A stretch of DNA of 56,504 nucleotides from Chloroflexota bacterium (lineage in GTDB: Bacteria > Chloroflexota > UBA6077 > SHYK01), in the NCBI GenBank assembly GCA_009377635.1, contig WHTR01000006.1, positions 1-56,504 of the forward strand, given 5' to 3'. The notes beneath the pieces were generated by a model. The model was not told where the DNA came from. It made no database searches and was given only the letters and a program-made list of their open reading frames with translations. This document shows, piece by piece, positions 35,170 through 43,067 of this stretch. The position numbers were made by a program, and so were the translations under genes. Within the stretch, counting starts at the first letter, position 1. Each line of letters opens with the position of its first letter.

Positions 35170-35536
35170 GACAACACGTCCTCAGAGGCCCTCGCCCCGC
35201 GGTCAGGGGAGGGGGGATTCCGTTCAGCCACGTATGTGCGTCGGATGTGACTATCGAGTAGTTTGCATCAGTGCGCGCCCGGCGCGCTCCGCCAGCGCAA
35301 CCATCGCGGACATTCAGAACGCGGGATATCGGGGATCCCGCTCAGTGTACATTACACTACCGTTCGCACCGAGCACACAGAACCCTCGCCCCGCTTAGGG
35401 TCGGGGCTGCTGAGAATCCCGGGGGGAGCTATCACGTCGACGAACACGAAGCCGCCCGCAGTCGCGTATAGACACGTGTACCTCGATGCTGACAGCTTTT
35501 ACTCCGGCACGTGCGATGTCTTCGTCCCCATCGTGC
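35170..35536. other. 367-bp intergenic stretch, nothing recognised
   Basis: No ORF with homology, tRNA or clear promoter is seen on either strand between the two binding-fold genes. Confidence 0.45.
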
Positions 35537-36493
35537 CTATGTGTCGAGCGTGCTGGGGTGGAACATCTCCTCCGGCTCCAATCTGCGCGGCGTGAGGCCC
35601 TGCCGGTGCGCATACTCCAGCATCTTGTCCACCTCAGCTCGGGTTTCCCGGAACCCCCACCGATACAGATCGGGCCCGGCTGCTGCCTGCTCCTCCTCCC
35701 AGAGGGCGCGGTACCAGAGCGAGGTCTGGTGTACCCGCTGCCGCTGTAGCCACTGATAGCAGCGCTGCTTCGACTGCTGCCAGGCGTCGAACAAGCTCAT
35801 GGCTACCCAGGGGTGGGCGTCCAACACGGTGGTCTTGATGAGCAGCGTGTGCATGATGGGGAAGAAGCCGGTGCGGTGAAAATACGCCCGCTCCAGCTCG
35901 GCATAGTTCGGAAACAGGAAGTCGATGTCCGGATGGACGCCGGGGGCCCACGTGCCCGTTGTGATGCCGGCATCGATCGCTCCTGAGGCGAGGAGGTCGA
36001 ACTGTGTAGCGCCCGGCGGTGCGAGCTCGAGCTTCAGCCAGGATGGTTGCTGCCATTCCGCTTCCCGCACGGCCCGCTCCGCCACCCACGTGATCGACCG
36101 CAGGTCGACGCCGTGATCGTCTTCCAGGAGGCCTCGGGCCCACAAGGCGGTGGTGGTCAACCAGGTCTGGATCCCGACACGCTTGCCGTTGAGATGAATG
36201 GGAGCGGTTATCCCGGACCGCTTGTTCACGTAGATATACGAATGGCGAAACATGCGTTTGCAGAAGATCGGGATCGCCGTGAGGCCCAAACGTCGGCGCG
36301 GAACATCCGCGATGTATTCGCCGGTGAAGAACTCAGCGACGTCGAATCTGCCGGCGCGGCTGTCAGCCTGCCGCCGAGAGTCGTCGGCGTTAGGCGTAAT
36401 CTCCAGATCGATGTCACGCGGCTTGACCTCGCCGCGTATCAAAGCCCGGCTACGATCGTAAGGACAGCAGGTCATGGTCAGTCTCAAAGCCAC
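35537..36493 (-). CDS. 4,5-dihydroxyphthalate decarboxylase-like protein
   Basis: A 318-residue protein of the family containing 4,5-dihydroxyphthalate decarboxylase (Pht5). Family traits are TCCPYDRSRALIRGEVKPRDID at the start, FDVAEFFTGEYIA, AIPIFCKRMFRHSYIYVN, HLNGKRVGIQTWLTTTALWARGLLEDDHGVDL and YHRTGFFPIMHTLLIK-like AYFHRTGFFPIMH. No signal peptide. In phthalate degradation this enzyme converts 4,5-dihydroxyphthalate to protocatechuate. The family also includes putative binding proteins, so the reaction is probable rather than certain; the Rieske and Gfo/Idh/MocA genes upstream strengthen it. Confidence 0.75.
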   Translation of the reverse strand: MALRLTMTCCPYDRSRALIRGEVKPRDIDLEITPNADDSRRQADSRAGRFDVAEFFTGEYIADVPRRRLGLTAIPIFCKRMFRHSYIYVNKRSGITAPIHLNGKRVGIQTWLTTTALWARGLLEDDHGVDLRSITWVAERAVREAEWQQPSWLKLELAPPGATQFDLLASGAIDAGITTGTWAPGVHPDIDFLFPNYAELERAYFHRTGFFPIMHTLLIKTTVLDAHPWVAMSLFDAWQQSKQRCYQWLQRQRVHQTSLWYRALWEEEQAAAGPDLYRWGFRETRAEVDKMLEYAHRQGLTPRRLEPEEMFHPSTLDT

Positions 36494-36518
36494 TTTCGTT
36501 TCTCCTGATGGTTAGCGG

Positions 36519-36612
36519 TCAGCGCAGGGCAAAACCGCCGTAGACGGCGATGGTATTGCCGGTGATGAAGTCGGCGTCATCGGAAATCAGGAACGCTACG
36601 GGAGCCAGCGAG
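36519..36612 (-). pseudogene. C-terminal fragment of a short-chain dehydrogenase
   Basis: The last ~30 codons read SLAPVAFLISDDADFITGNT then IAVYGGFALR and a stop, the standard SDR C-terminus (D-x-x-x-x-TG-x-x-x-x-x-DGG). Nothing upstream in any frame matches the rest of an SDR. Confidence 0.7.
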
Positions 36613-36784
36613 CGGCAGCTCATGAATTTTACCTTCGCCCAGAGCTGGAGAATGCGGGCGTAGAGCCGCGGCGTGGATCGGCTGAAGCGTGCGAGTCTAT
36701 GGGGACACGAACCGGTGAGCGAGCGCGCTAAGGCGCGCTTCGGCCGCTTTGGCCGTCCGCCGACGGGAGAACCGGCGGCCCCAT

Positions 36785-37099
36785 TCAACGCGGCGTGATG
36801 AGATTCTGCTCGACATGACCGTACTGACACGTAGTAGCAGCAACGGTAGCTTGCGCCATCTCCTGGTCGCCGTCTACAACCGCATCGTAGAGCGCGAGGA
36901 TCGGCCACGGACCCTGACACGCAAAGGTCGACCAGCAGCCGGAGGCGCCCATCTCGTAGTAGGCACAACTGGGTCTCCTGGAAAAAATGGGGATCTTGCC
37001 GTGGATGATCCGGTGGCCGTCCTTCAAGCAGACCACGTTCGGAGTCTTGACTAGCTCCTCGATTACGCGCGCGGGGATGTGCCCCGGTGGTTCAAGCTG
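36785..37099 (-). pseudogene. Fragment of a DHDPS-family lyase gene
   Basis: The minus strand reads PPGHIPARVIEELVKTPNVV, CLKDGHR, then after a deletion GASGCWSTFACQGPWPILAL. These match PPNHKARIP, NPNLVCMKDSHR and GAAGCWSIDAYRGPWPIIRL of the intact gene at 40838. Both ends and an internal segment are lost. Between this and the SDR scrap (about 36613-36784) no homology is seen. Confidence 0.75.
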
Positions 37100-37105
37100 A
37101 GCGCC

Positions 37106-38104
37106 CTACGCTTTTTCTTCGCGATAGAGCCCGAAGGTCTCGGCGATCGGAAAATCACCGATGGAGAAGAGGATCGCGGGCGCAGTCGTGGATCGGTTGC
37201 GATGCTGATGCCAGCGCCAGGACGGAATCGTGAACTGGTCGTGGTCCTCCCAGTCCAGCGCCTTGGGCTCGTCCAGATCTAGCGTGCTGACGCCCTGCCC
37301 CTGCACAACCAGGTAGCGTACCGATCCCGTGTGGCGGTGGGAGCGCGTCGCCTCGCCCGGGCGCAGCAGTTGAATCCTGGCCCCCATCGTCGGCAACGTG
37401 TGTCCTCCGGTGACCGGATTCGTGTATTCGAGCAAGACCCCATCATGGGGGTCGCACTCTTCCTCTGCCGCCATGCGCTCTAAGACCGGCAGGGTGTCCC
37501 GGAACTTGTAGGCGAAGGGAACCCAAGGGTTCGGGCTCCCCACCAGCCGGGCGGGACGGGTCACCCCGTAGAACTGGTTGTGGTAGCCATCGGGGTGAGT
37601 CAGCGGCTGCTGGGCCAGCCGCTCCCGCTCCGGGTCCCGTTCCCGCTCCGGCGGGAACTCCCAGAATTCCGCCTCGAGCAAGCCCACCAGGGCGTTGTCG
37701 AGCATGTCCATCCAGATGACGGGCTGGGAGCCGGGGTTCGAGTGGTCGTGCCAGCCCCAGTTGGGTTGTACCAGGAGATCCCCTGGCTCCATGAACATCT
37801 GCTCGCCATTACAGGTCGTGTAGGCCGTGCCGTCTCCCGTGACCACAAAGCGCATAGCGGACATGGTGTGCCGGTGGGCGGCCGCCCGCTCGCCAGGCAT
37901 GACGATCTGGTAGCCGCCCACGAGCCGACGTTCGGTCTGCTCCAGGCCCATGACCTCCGCAGCATCGAGCAACAAGGGGTAGACCTCGCGCCACCGGGTC
38001 ACGCGCGGGTCCGGGGGACGGCGCCGTTCCGGGCGCATCCAATACGCAAAGAGGCCTTTCTCGAGAATTTTTTGGTTGAGGGCCGCCAATCGATCTGCGC
38101 TCAC
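37106..38104 (-). CDS. Bicupin, gentisate/1-hydroxy-2-naphthoate dioxygenase-like
   Basis: A 332-residue two-cupin protein. N-terminal cupin: PGERAAAHRHTMSAMRF and WGWHDHSN, the three-His iron site of gentisate-type dioxygenases. C-terminal cupin: PGEATRSHRHTGSVRYLVV and WRWHQHRN, also with three His. Such enzymes cleave a ring between an OH-bearing carbon and the neighbouring carboxyl-bearing carbon using Fe(II) and O2. First of three bicupins in this strand run; the intact His ligands in both halves are noteworthy. Substrate not assignable; salicylate, gentisate and 1-hydroxy-2-naphthoate are the family's known ones. Confidence 0.85.
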   Translation of the reverse strand: MSADRLAALNQKILEKGLFAYWMRPERRRPPDPRVTRWREVYPLLLDAAEVMGLEQTERRLVGGYQIVMPGERAAAHRHTMSAMRFVVTGDGTAYTTCNGEQMFMEPGDLLVQPNWGWHDHSNPGSQPVIWMDMLDNALVGLLEAEFWEFPPERERDPERERLAQQPLTHPDGYHNQFYGVTRPARLVGSPNPWVPFAYKFRDTLPVLERMAAEEECDPHDGVLLEYTNPVTGGHTLPTMGARIQLLRPGEATRSHRHTGSVRYLVVQGQGVSTLDLDEPKALDWEDHDQFTIPSWRWHQHRNRSTTAPAILFSIGDFPIAETFGLYREEKA

Positions 38105-38151
38105 GGTAGCCTCCTTTGAGCCATCAGCTTTCAGCTTTCAGTTATCGACCT

Positions 38152-39336
38152 TCAGCTCTCAGCTTCTTGATCCGGGCCGCTGATCGCCAGCTTGTAGAGT
38201 CGGGCAGCGCTCCTCCACAGCACCTGCTCGCGCGCCTCAATCGAAAGCCCATGGAAACAACGACTGATCGTTTCCTGGGTGTGTGGCCAGGTCGAGGTCG
38301 CCAGCGGAAAGTTCGTCGACCAGAGGATGTGGTCGGCCCCAAAATAGTTGGCGAAGGGTGTCACCTGATCGTACCACCCGTTGAAGTAGCATTGCCGTCG
38401 GAACATCTCAATCGGCGTCAGCTCATACCCGGCGTGTTCCACCCCCGCGTACGTCCATGGCTCGTGGGAAAGGCCGTCGCCCTCGAACTGGTGGCTGGTC
38501 CACTCGAGGTGGATCATTCCCCAGCTCAGGGCGCTCTCGGCGAACACCAGGCGCAGCCTCTCATGTCTCAGCGCTACGCGCGAGAACAGGAACAGAGTGA
38601 CCAACGTCGAGCTGTTGACGGCCGTCATCACTCCGGCCAGGGCCTCGGCCAGCGGGGGTGAGGGCGCATAGGGCACCTGTTGAGAGCCCCCCGCATGTAG
38701 ACAGAGTGGGACGTCCAGCTCCTCGCAGATCGTCCACACGGGATCCCACTCCGCCTCTCCCAGATAGGGCACGTCTCGCAGCTCCATGGGCACCCCGGGG
38801 AAAACAACACCCCGGTGGCCCATGCCGACGGCGCGCCGAATCTCGGCCACCGTCGCAGCGGGCGGCCAGACAGGCACGATGCACTGGGGAATGAAACGCT
38901 CGCTGGCACCGCTCCACTCCTCGATCAGCCAGTCGTTGTACGCCCGCACGCAGGCCAGCTCGAGCTCCGGGTCCTGGAGGCGTCCGAACGCCTCGCCCGC
39001 TAATCCAGCTACGGTAGGGAAGAGCGCTGAGCCGTCGACGCCCGCTGCATCCATGACCTTCAGCCGCTCCGCTGGCACGTAGGCGGCCGGGGGGACCTCA
39101 TCCCATCGGGTCGGCTCCCCGTTGATGTCGGCCATGAACGCTCCGGCCCGGGCCACGCGACCCTCCAGGAGCACCTGCCCATCGACCACCCACCGCTCGC
39201 TGCCATCTGCGGTGTGCTCGAGTCGCGGGATCCGCTCGCCCCACTGGCGCTTCGAGAGGCGAGCGGTCCACAGATCCGGTGGTTCCTGCACGTGGTCGTC
39301 GACGCTGATGAAGCCGTTTTTGAGCTGCATAAACAA
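38152..39336 (-). CDS. Amidohydrolase family protein with Asp-to-Asn at the metal site
   Basis: A 394-residue TIM-barrel amidohydrolase: FISVDDHVQEP (region 1), PLCLHAGGSQ, VFAESALSWG and LWSTNFPLATSTWPHT. In the last motif the usual GSD/STD Asp is Asn. Otherwise length and order match the ACMSD-like branch. It lies 42 bp downstream of a 402-residue paralogue, and 47 bp before the bicupin gene, so all three are likely co-transcribed. Either a changed mechanism or an inactive paralogue. Confidence 0.82.
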   Translation of the reverse strand: MFMQLKNGFISVDDHVQEPPDLWTARLSKRQWGERIPRLEHTADGSERWVVDGQVLLEGRVARAGAFMADINGEPTRWDEVPPAAYVPAERLKVMDAAGVDGSALFPTVAGLAGEAFGRLQDPELELACVRAYNDWLIEEWSGASERFIPQCIVPVWPPAATVAEIRRAVGMGHRGVVFPGVPMELRDVPYLGEAEWDPVWTICEELDVPLCLHAGGSQQVPYAPSPPLAEALAGVMTAVNSSTLVTLFLFSRVALRHERLRLVFAESALSWGMIHLEWTSHQFEGDGLSHEPWTYAGVEHAGYELTPIEMFRRQCYFNGWYDQVTPFANYFGADHILWSTNFPLATSTWPHTQETISRCFHGLSIEAREQVLWRSAARLYKLAISGPDQEAES

Positions 39337-39378
39337 AGCCTCCCCGGTCCCTTGTAGAAGACGTGTTGGGGCGCCTTC

Positions 39379-40587
39379 CTACTCTTGTCCCGTCGAGGGG
39401 GAAGCAACTACCGTGGCCTTGATCGGGTACACCCGGAGTGCGTTCTCGTACAGCATCTTCCGCCGCTCCTCTGTCGGCACCCCTTGAAGGATGCGCTCGA
39501 CCACCTGCCAGGACCGCGGGTAGAACGAGCTTACGTGCGGGAGGTCTGACTCCCACATGATGTTGTCGATGCCGATATCGTACCGGGTCTTGATGCCCTC
39601 GTCCTCGAACCAGAAGCTTCCGTACATCTGGCGGCGGATGACCTCGCTCGGGCGAGTGGCCATGCCCTCCGTCCACAGACGACGGGTTTCCCACTCGTGG
39701 TCACAGGCGGCGATGGCGTAGTTGAATCCGCTGATCCCGTTCTCCGCGAACACGAACTTGAGGTTCGGGAAGCGCTGGGTGATCCCCGAGAAGATGAGGT
39801 GGGGAATGGTCCGGGCTGGTCCAACGCCGCAGCCGGAGGTGTATACGGTGTGATCCTGGCGGCGGGTGTAGCCCTGCCAACTCCCGGCCCTCGTGGCGCT
39901 GAGCCCCCATCCTCCGCCGAACCCGGCGCCGGCGTGAAAATGGACCGGGACGCCGAGCTGCTCGCAGACATCCCAGATGGGGTCCCAGCGGGGGTGGGTG
40001 ATCGGGGGGAGCCCGCCCGGCCCCGGGCCCCCCACGCCGCCGACGTTCACCCCCCGGTGGCCGCCTTCAACTGCGCGCTCGATCTCCCGCGCGATCGCCG
40101 GCGGCTCCTGAAGCATGGGGAGCATGGCCAGCGCCAGGTAGCGATCGCTCACGCGCACCCACTCGGACAGCGTGTCGTTGTAGGCTCGCACGGTGTCCAA
40201 CTCGAACTCGTGGTCTCCATAGCCGTAAAAGGTCATGCCCGGGGCACCCGTGTTGGGAAAGAGTACCTCCGCGTCAACGCCGTCGGTGTCCAGGGCCTTC
40301 AGGCGCTCCTGAGGGTCGTAGGCGATGCTGGGCACTTCTTCCCACCGCTTCGGATACGTGGGGAATGGTTCGCCCATAAAGGCCGGACAGTTGCACAGAT
40401 CGAGCTCCGACGCCCTCCCCGGCCGGCCGTAGGTGCCCCAGACCTCTACACGCTCTTCGCCACGCTCGATCTCTATGATGTGGGGGATGCGGTCTCCCCA
40501 CTTGCCCGCCGACATCCGGGAGGTAAAGTCGTCTCGGTTGTGCGCGACGTGAGAGTCTGTGCTGATGAGCCCGTATTTGATCTCCAT
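39379..40587 (-). CDS. Amidohydrolase family protein (ACMSD-like)
   Basis: A 402-residue TIM-barrel protein with LISTDSHVAHN, VHFHAGAGFGGG, VFAENGISGFNY and MWESDLPHVSSFYPRS, retaining the Asp that its neighbour has lost. It has a ribosome site GAGGAAGG ahead of the ATG. Likely a metal-dependent decarboxylase or hydrolase in the same pathway as the adjoining bicupins. A 26-codon ORF with a perfect ribosome site precedes it by 20 bp. Confidence 0.85.
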   Translation of the reverse strand: MEIKYGLISTDSHVAHNRDDFTSRMSAGKWGDRIPHIIEIERGEERVEVWGTYGRPGRASELDLCNCPAFMGEPFPTYPKRWEEVPSIAYDPQERLKALDTDGVDAEVLFPNTGAPGMTFYGYGDHEFELDTVRAYNDTLSEWVRVSDRYLALAMLPMLQEPPAIAREIERAVEGGHRGVNVGGVGGPGPGGLPPITHPRWDPIWDVCEQLGVPVHFHAGAGFGGGWGLSATRAGSWQGYTRRQDHTVYTSGCGVGPARTIPHLIFSGITQRFPNLKFVFAENGISGFNYAIAACDHEWETRRLWTEGMATRPSEVIRRQMYGSFWFEDEGIKTRYDIGIDNIMWESDLPHVSSFYPRSWQVVERILQGVPTEERRKMLYENALRVYPIKATVVASPSTGQE

Positions 40588-40607
40588 CGACCTTCCTCAT
40601 TAGTGCG

Positions 40608-40688
40608 CTAGGCGGTGGCTCCTGCGGATCGGCGGCGCGAGCGGAGTTCTGATGCATCTTCGATGGTGTGAGTGAGCGTGATGGCCAT
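40608..40688 (-). CDS. 26-codon small ORF (possible leader peptide)
   Basis: Minus-strand ATG 40688 is preceded by AAGGAGGT at 5 bp, the best ribosome site in the cluster, and encodes MAITLTHTIEDASELRSRRR followed by SAGATA and TAG. It lies between a 14-bp perfect hairpin upstream and the amidohydrolase gene 20 bp downstream. No homology recognised. Could be a leader peptide or the remnant N-terminus of a lost gene. Confidence 0.45.
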   Translation of the reverse strand: MAITLTHTIEDASELRSRRRSAGATA

Positions 40689-40718
40689 GATCGACCTCCT
40701 TACCGAAGACGGACACAT

Positions 40719-40754
40719 GGGGACGGGGAGAATGACACTTTTCTCCCCGTCCCC
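40719..40754. repeat. Perfect 14-bp inverted repeat, 8-nt loop
   Basis: GGGGACGGGGAGAA (40719-40732) and TTCTCCCCGTCCCC (40741-40754) are exact complements around TGACACTT. Resembles REP-type palindromes linked to Y1 (TnpA-REP) transposases. Sits between the DHDPS-family gene and the small ORF. Confidence 0.75.
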
Positions 40755-40837
40755 ACAGTCCTGCATGTCGATCGCGTTCAGCATGTGGGCGCGCCGCGGG
40801 CCACGCTCGGCTGCGCGTCATGAAGCGCGGCTCGTCT

Positions 40838-41815
40838 CTACACGAGTGCGGCTCGACGCGCTTCGACCTCGGGGCGGTACTTGTCGCATAGCTGGTTCCA
40901 GCGCTCCGCCGCCTTCCTGGACTTCTCGCTCGAGGGATCCTGTGGGCCAAGGGCGTGCGGCGCACGATAGGGCCCCGGCTTGATGTAACCCGTAAGCGCC
41001 TGGACGTCGGCCCCTTGCACGTCGGGAAGCTGCGCCGCATGGAACTCATCCCCGGTGCCATCGCCGCGGAGCTCGCGAAGGATGCGTTTCGCCGTGTCGA
41101 CGTCCCCCTCGACACACGCCTGATACAGGCGAATGATCGGCCATGGGCCCCGGTAGGCGTCGATCGACCAACATCCAGCAGCCCCCATCCCATAGTAGGG
41201 ATAGAGCTGCATCTGATTGACCATGTGGGCGATCTTGCCGTCGATGATCTCGTGCAGCGCGATGAACTCGGTTGGCGCCCGGTGGCTGTCCTTCATGCAG
41301 ACGAGGTTGGGATTTTTGACCAGCTCGGGGAATGCACGGACGGGGATACGGGCCTTGTGATTGGGTGGGTTGTGGTAGATCATGAACGAGATGTCCGGGA
41401 ACTCCTGGCACATCTGCTTGTAGAAGTCGATGATCTTCGGGACTGACATCGCGTCGTAGTAGGGGAGCCCCATCAGCACGCCTTCGCCGCCAGACTCGCG
41501 GATGAACTTGACCTTCTGATAGGTCTCGCGCGGATTCGCGGAGGTCACCCCGAGCATGAGCGGCACCCGCTTGTCGACCGCCTCGATGGCGGCGCGTACC
41601 AGTGTTTGGAACTCATCCCAAAAAAGGTTGTAGCACTGGCCGAAGCTGCCCGTGGTCGTGAGTGAGCCAATGCCATCCTTGATGATGCGGTCGATCCCTT
41701 CTTGGAGGTTGTCGACGGCGACGGTCTGCGTGGCCGCAAGACTGCCGGCATCCGCGGTCGCGAAGGCCGGCGTCATGCCGCAAACGCCCTTAAACTCGTC
41801 CCAGGTATACGCCAT
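40838..41815 (-). CDS. DHDPS/NAL-family lyase, hydratase-aldolase-like
   Basis: A 325-residue class I aldolase-fold protein. Schiff-base Lys lies in NPNLVCMKDSHR; the Tyr motif is FMIYHNPPNHK; the substrate-loop region is GSLTTTGSFGQCYNLFWDEF. Family members in aromatic degradation (trans-o-hydroxybenzylidenepyruvate or carboxybenzalpyruvate hydratase-aldolase) split the chain left after bicupin or extradiol cleavage, releasing pyruvate. ATG 41815 is chosen: GAAAGGAG lies 7 bp upstream and MAYTWDEFKG is the natural start. Flanked by bicupin genes, which supports that role. A second, broken copy is at 36785. Confidence 0.85.
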   Translation of the reverse strand: MAYTWDEFKGVCGMTPAFATADAGSLAATQTVAVDNLQEGIDRIIKDGIGSLTTTGSFGQCYNLFWDEFQTLVRAAIEAVDKRVPLMLGVTSANPRETYQKVKFIRESGGEGVLMGLPYYDAMSVPKIIDFYKQMCQEFPDISFMIYHNPPNHKARIPVRAFPELVKNPNLVCMKDSHRAPTEFIALHEIIDGKIAHMVNQMQLYPYYGMGAAGCWSIDAYRGPWPIIRLYQACVEGDVDTAKRILRELRGDGTGDEFHAAQLPDVQGADVQALTGYIKPGPYRAPHALGPQDPSSEKSRKAAERWNQLCDKYRPEVEARRAALV

Positions 41816-41957
41816 CAGTCGCTCCTTTCGGATATTGACGTGAGCTGACTCGATGTGGATCAACGGGCCGGGTCCGCGCAGCGGCTCAGCGGTCACCTCC
41901 CTTCCCCCTAGAGCTCAGACATTCATGCTCGCCTTGTTCATCTGGTGGAGGGCTGGC

Positions 41958-42977
41958 TCAGGCGGCCTCCTCTGTGTAGAAGCCAAGAGCTCGCATAGCC
42001 GGCCAGTCGCTCACAGAGTAGAGAATCGCGTCCTCAGCCGAGCCGTTTTCGTGACAATGCCAGCTCCACGATGGGACGCTGAATAGGTCGCCCTCTGCCC
42101 ACTCGAGCCGCTCGCCCTCCACGACGGTGCACCCGGCGCCCCGGTGGGCGTAATAGAGCGTGGTACACGAATGCCGATGGGTCTTGGTCTGCTGGCGGCC
42201 GGTGAGGAGCTGAATCTCACAGGACATCGTCCGTACCGTCGGCCCGCTGTCGACCGGATTCGTATACATGAGGCGGATCCCATCATACGGATCGCCCTCG
42301 GTCTCACTCGCCTGCAGCGCCATCAGTGTAGCGTACGTCTCGGACCACGGGTAGCGCATGGGAGGGAGCACGTACTCGTGCTCTATCCCCGTCGGCTGGG
42401 CGAGCCCCCCGGTACGACGCGCAAAGTCGGCCGGGCGATCGATCACCTGGTGTTGATCGTCCTCTGGGTAACGCTCGTTGATGTCCACGCCGAAGCGAGT
42501 GAGTCCCATGTCGAGCGCGTCCAGCCAGACTGACGGCCGGTCGCCTCGGTTCCAGTGGTCATGAGTCGTCCACGTTGGCGTCACGATGAGATCCCCGGGC
42601 TCCATCGGGAAGGCCTCGCCCTCCACCACGAACACCGCCTCGGGCGGGGCCTCCAGGACGAACCGGATCTCGTTTTTCACGTTTCGGTGGGCGCGGGTTC
42701 GCTCGCCCGGCATCAGGATCTGGTGGCCCAGCGAGATGGTGCTGCTCCCGAGCTGCGCGCTCACGAGTCGCATCTCTACCATACCCTGGGGGCCGACGGG
42801 GACCAGCTCGCCAGAGCGGAGCAGGGCTGGGTAGATGTCGGCCTTCTTGGCCAGACGGGGTTTGGCGGGCGGGCCGCCGGGGCCCTCCGCGCCCTCGCCG
42901 CGCATCCAGTAGGCGCCCATGCCGCGCTCGCGCAGCCACCCGTTCAGATCCGCGAGCCGGTCCTCAGCAACAGTCAT
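41958..42977 (-). CDS. Bicupin dioxygenase-like protein with altered N-terminal metal motif
   Basis: A 339-residue two-cupin protein. The N-terminal cupin reads PGERTRAHRNVKNEIRFVL and TTHDHWN: the second His of HxH is Asn. The C-terminal cupin is intact (KTHRHSCTTLYYAHR, WSWHCHENG). In gentisate dioxygenases the N-terminal cupin holds the active iron, so activity here may have moved to the C-terminal cupin or been lost. Its ATG overlaps the TGA of a 14-codon ORF. Paralogue of the proteins at 37106 and 43068. Confidence 0.82.
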   Translation of the reverse strand: MTVAEDRLADLNGWLRERGMGAYWMRGEGAEGPGGPPAKPRLAKKADIYPALLRSGELVPVGPQGMVEMRLVSAQLGSSTISLGHQILMPGERTRAHRNVKNEIRFVLEAPPEAVFVVEGEAFPMEPGDLIVTPTWTTHDHWNRGDRPSVWLDALDMGLTRFGVDINERYPEDDQHQVIDRPADFARRTGGLAQPTGIEHEYVLPPMRYPWSETYATLMALQASETEGDPYDGIRLMYTNPVDSGPTVRTMSCEIQLLTGRQQTKTHRHSCTTLYYAHRGAGCTVVEGERLEWAEGDLFSVPSWSWHCHENGSAEDAILYSVSDWPAMRALGFYTEEAA

Positions 42978-43018
42978 GCCGCACCTCCGATCAAGATGAC
43001 ATTGTATTCACGCGCCAT
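42974..43018 (-). CDS. 14-codon ORF, likely flavoprotein N-terminal remnant
   Basis: ATG 43018 follows GAGGAG and reads MAREYNVILIGGAA then TGA, which overlaps the bicupin start (ATGA). The sequence looks like the first strand and dinucleotide-binding turn of an FAD protein (DVIVIGGGA). Probably a scar that now couples translation of the bicupin. Confidence 0.4.
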   Translation of the reverse strand: MAREYNVILIGGAA

Positions 43019-43067
43019 CGCATGCTCCTCTTCAGTCCTCCTTCCTTGCGGGGGAGGATGGGGGGGG

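Noticed and set aside
38120-38165. Short tandem TCAGCTTTCAGC-like repeats between bicupin and amidohydrolase genes
   Set aside because: Only a few imperfect units; too short to call a CRISPR or functional array.
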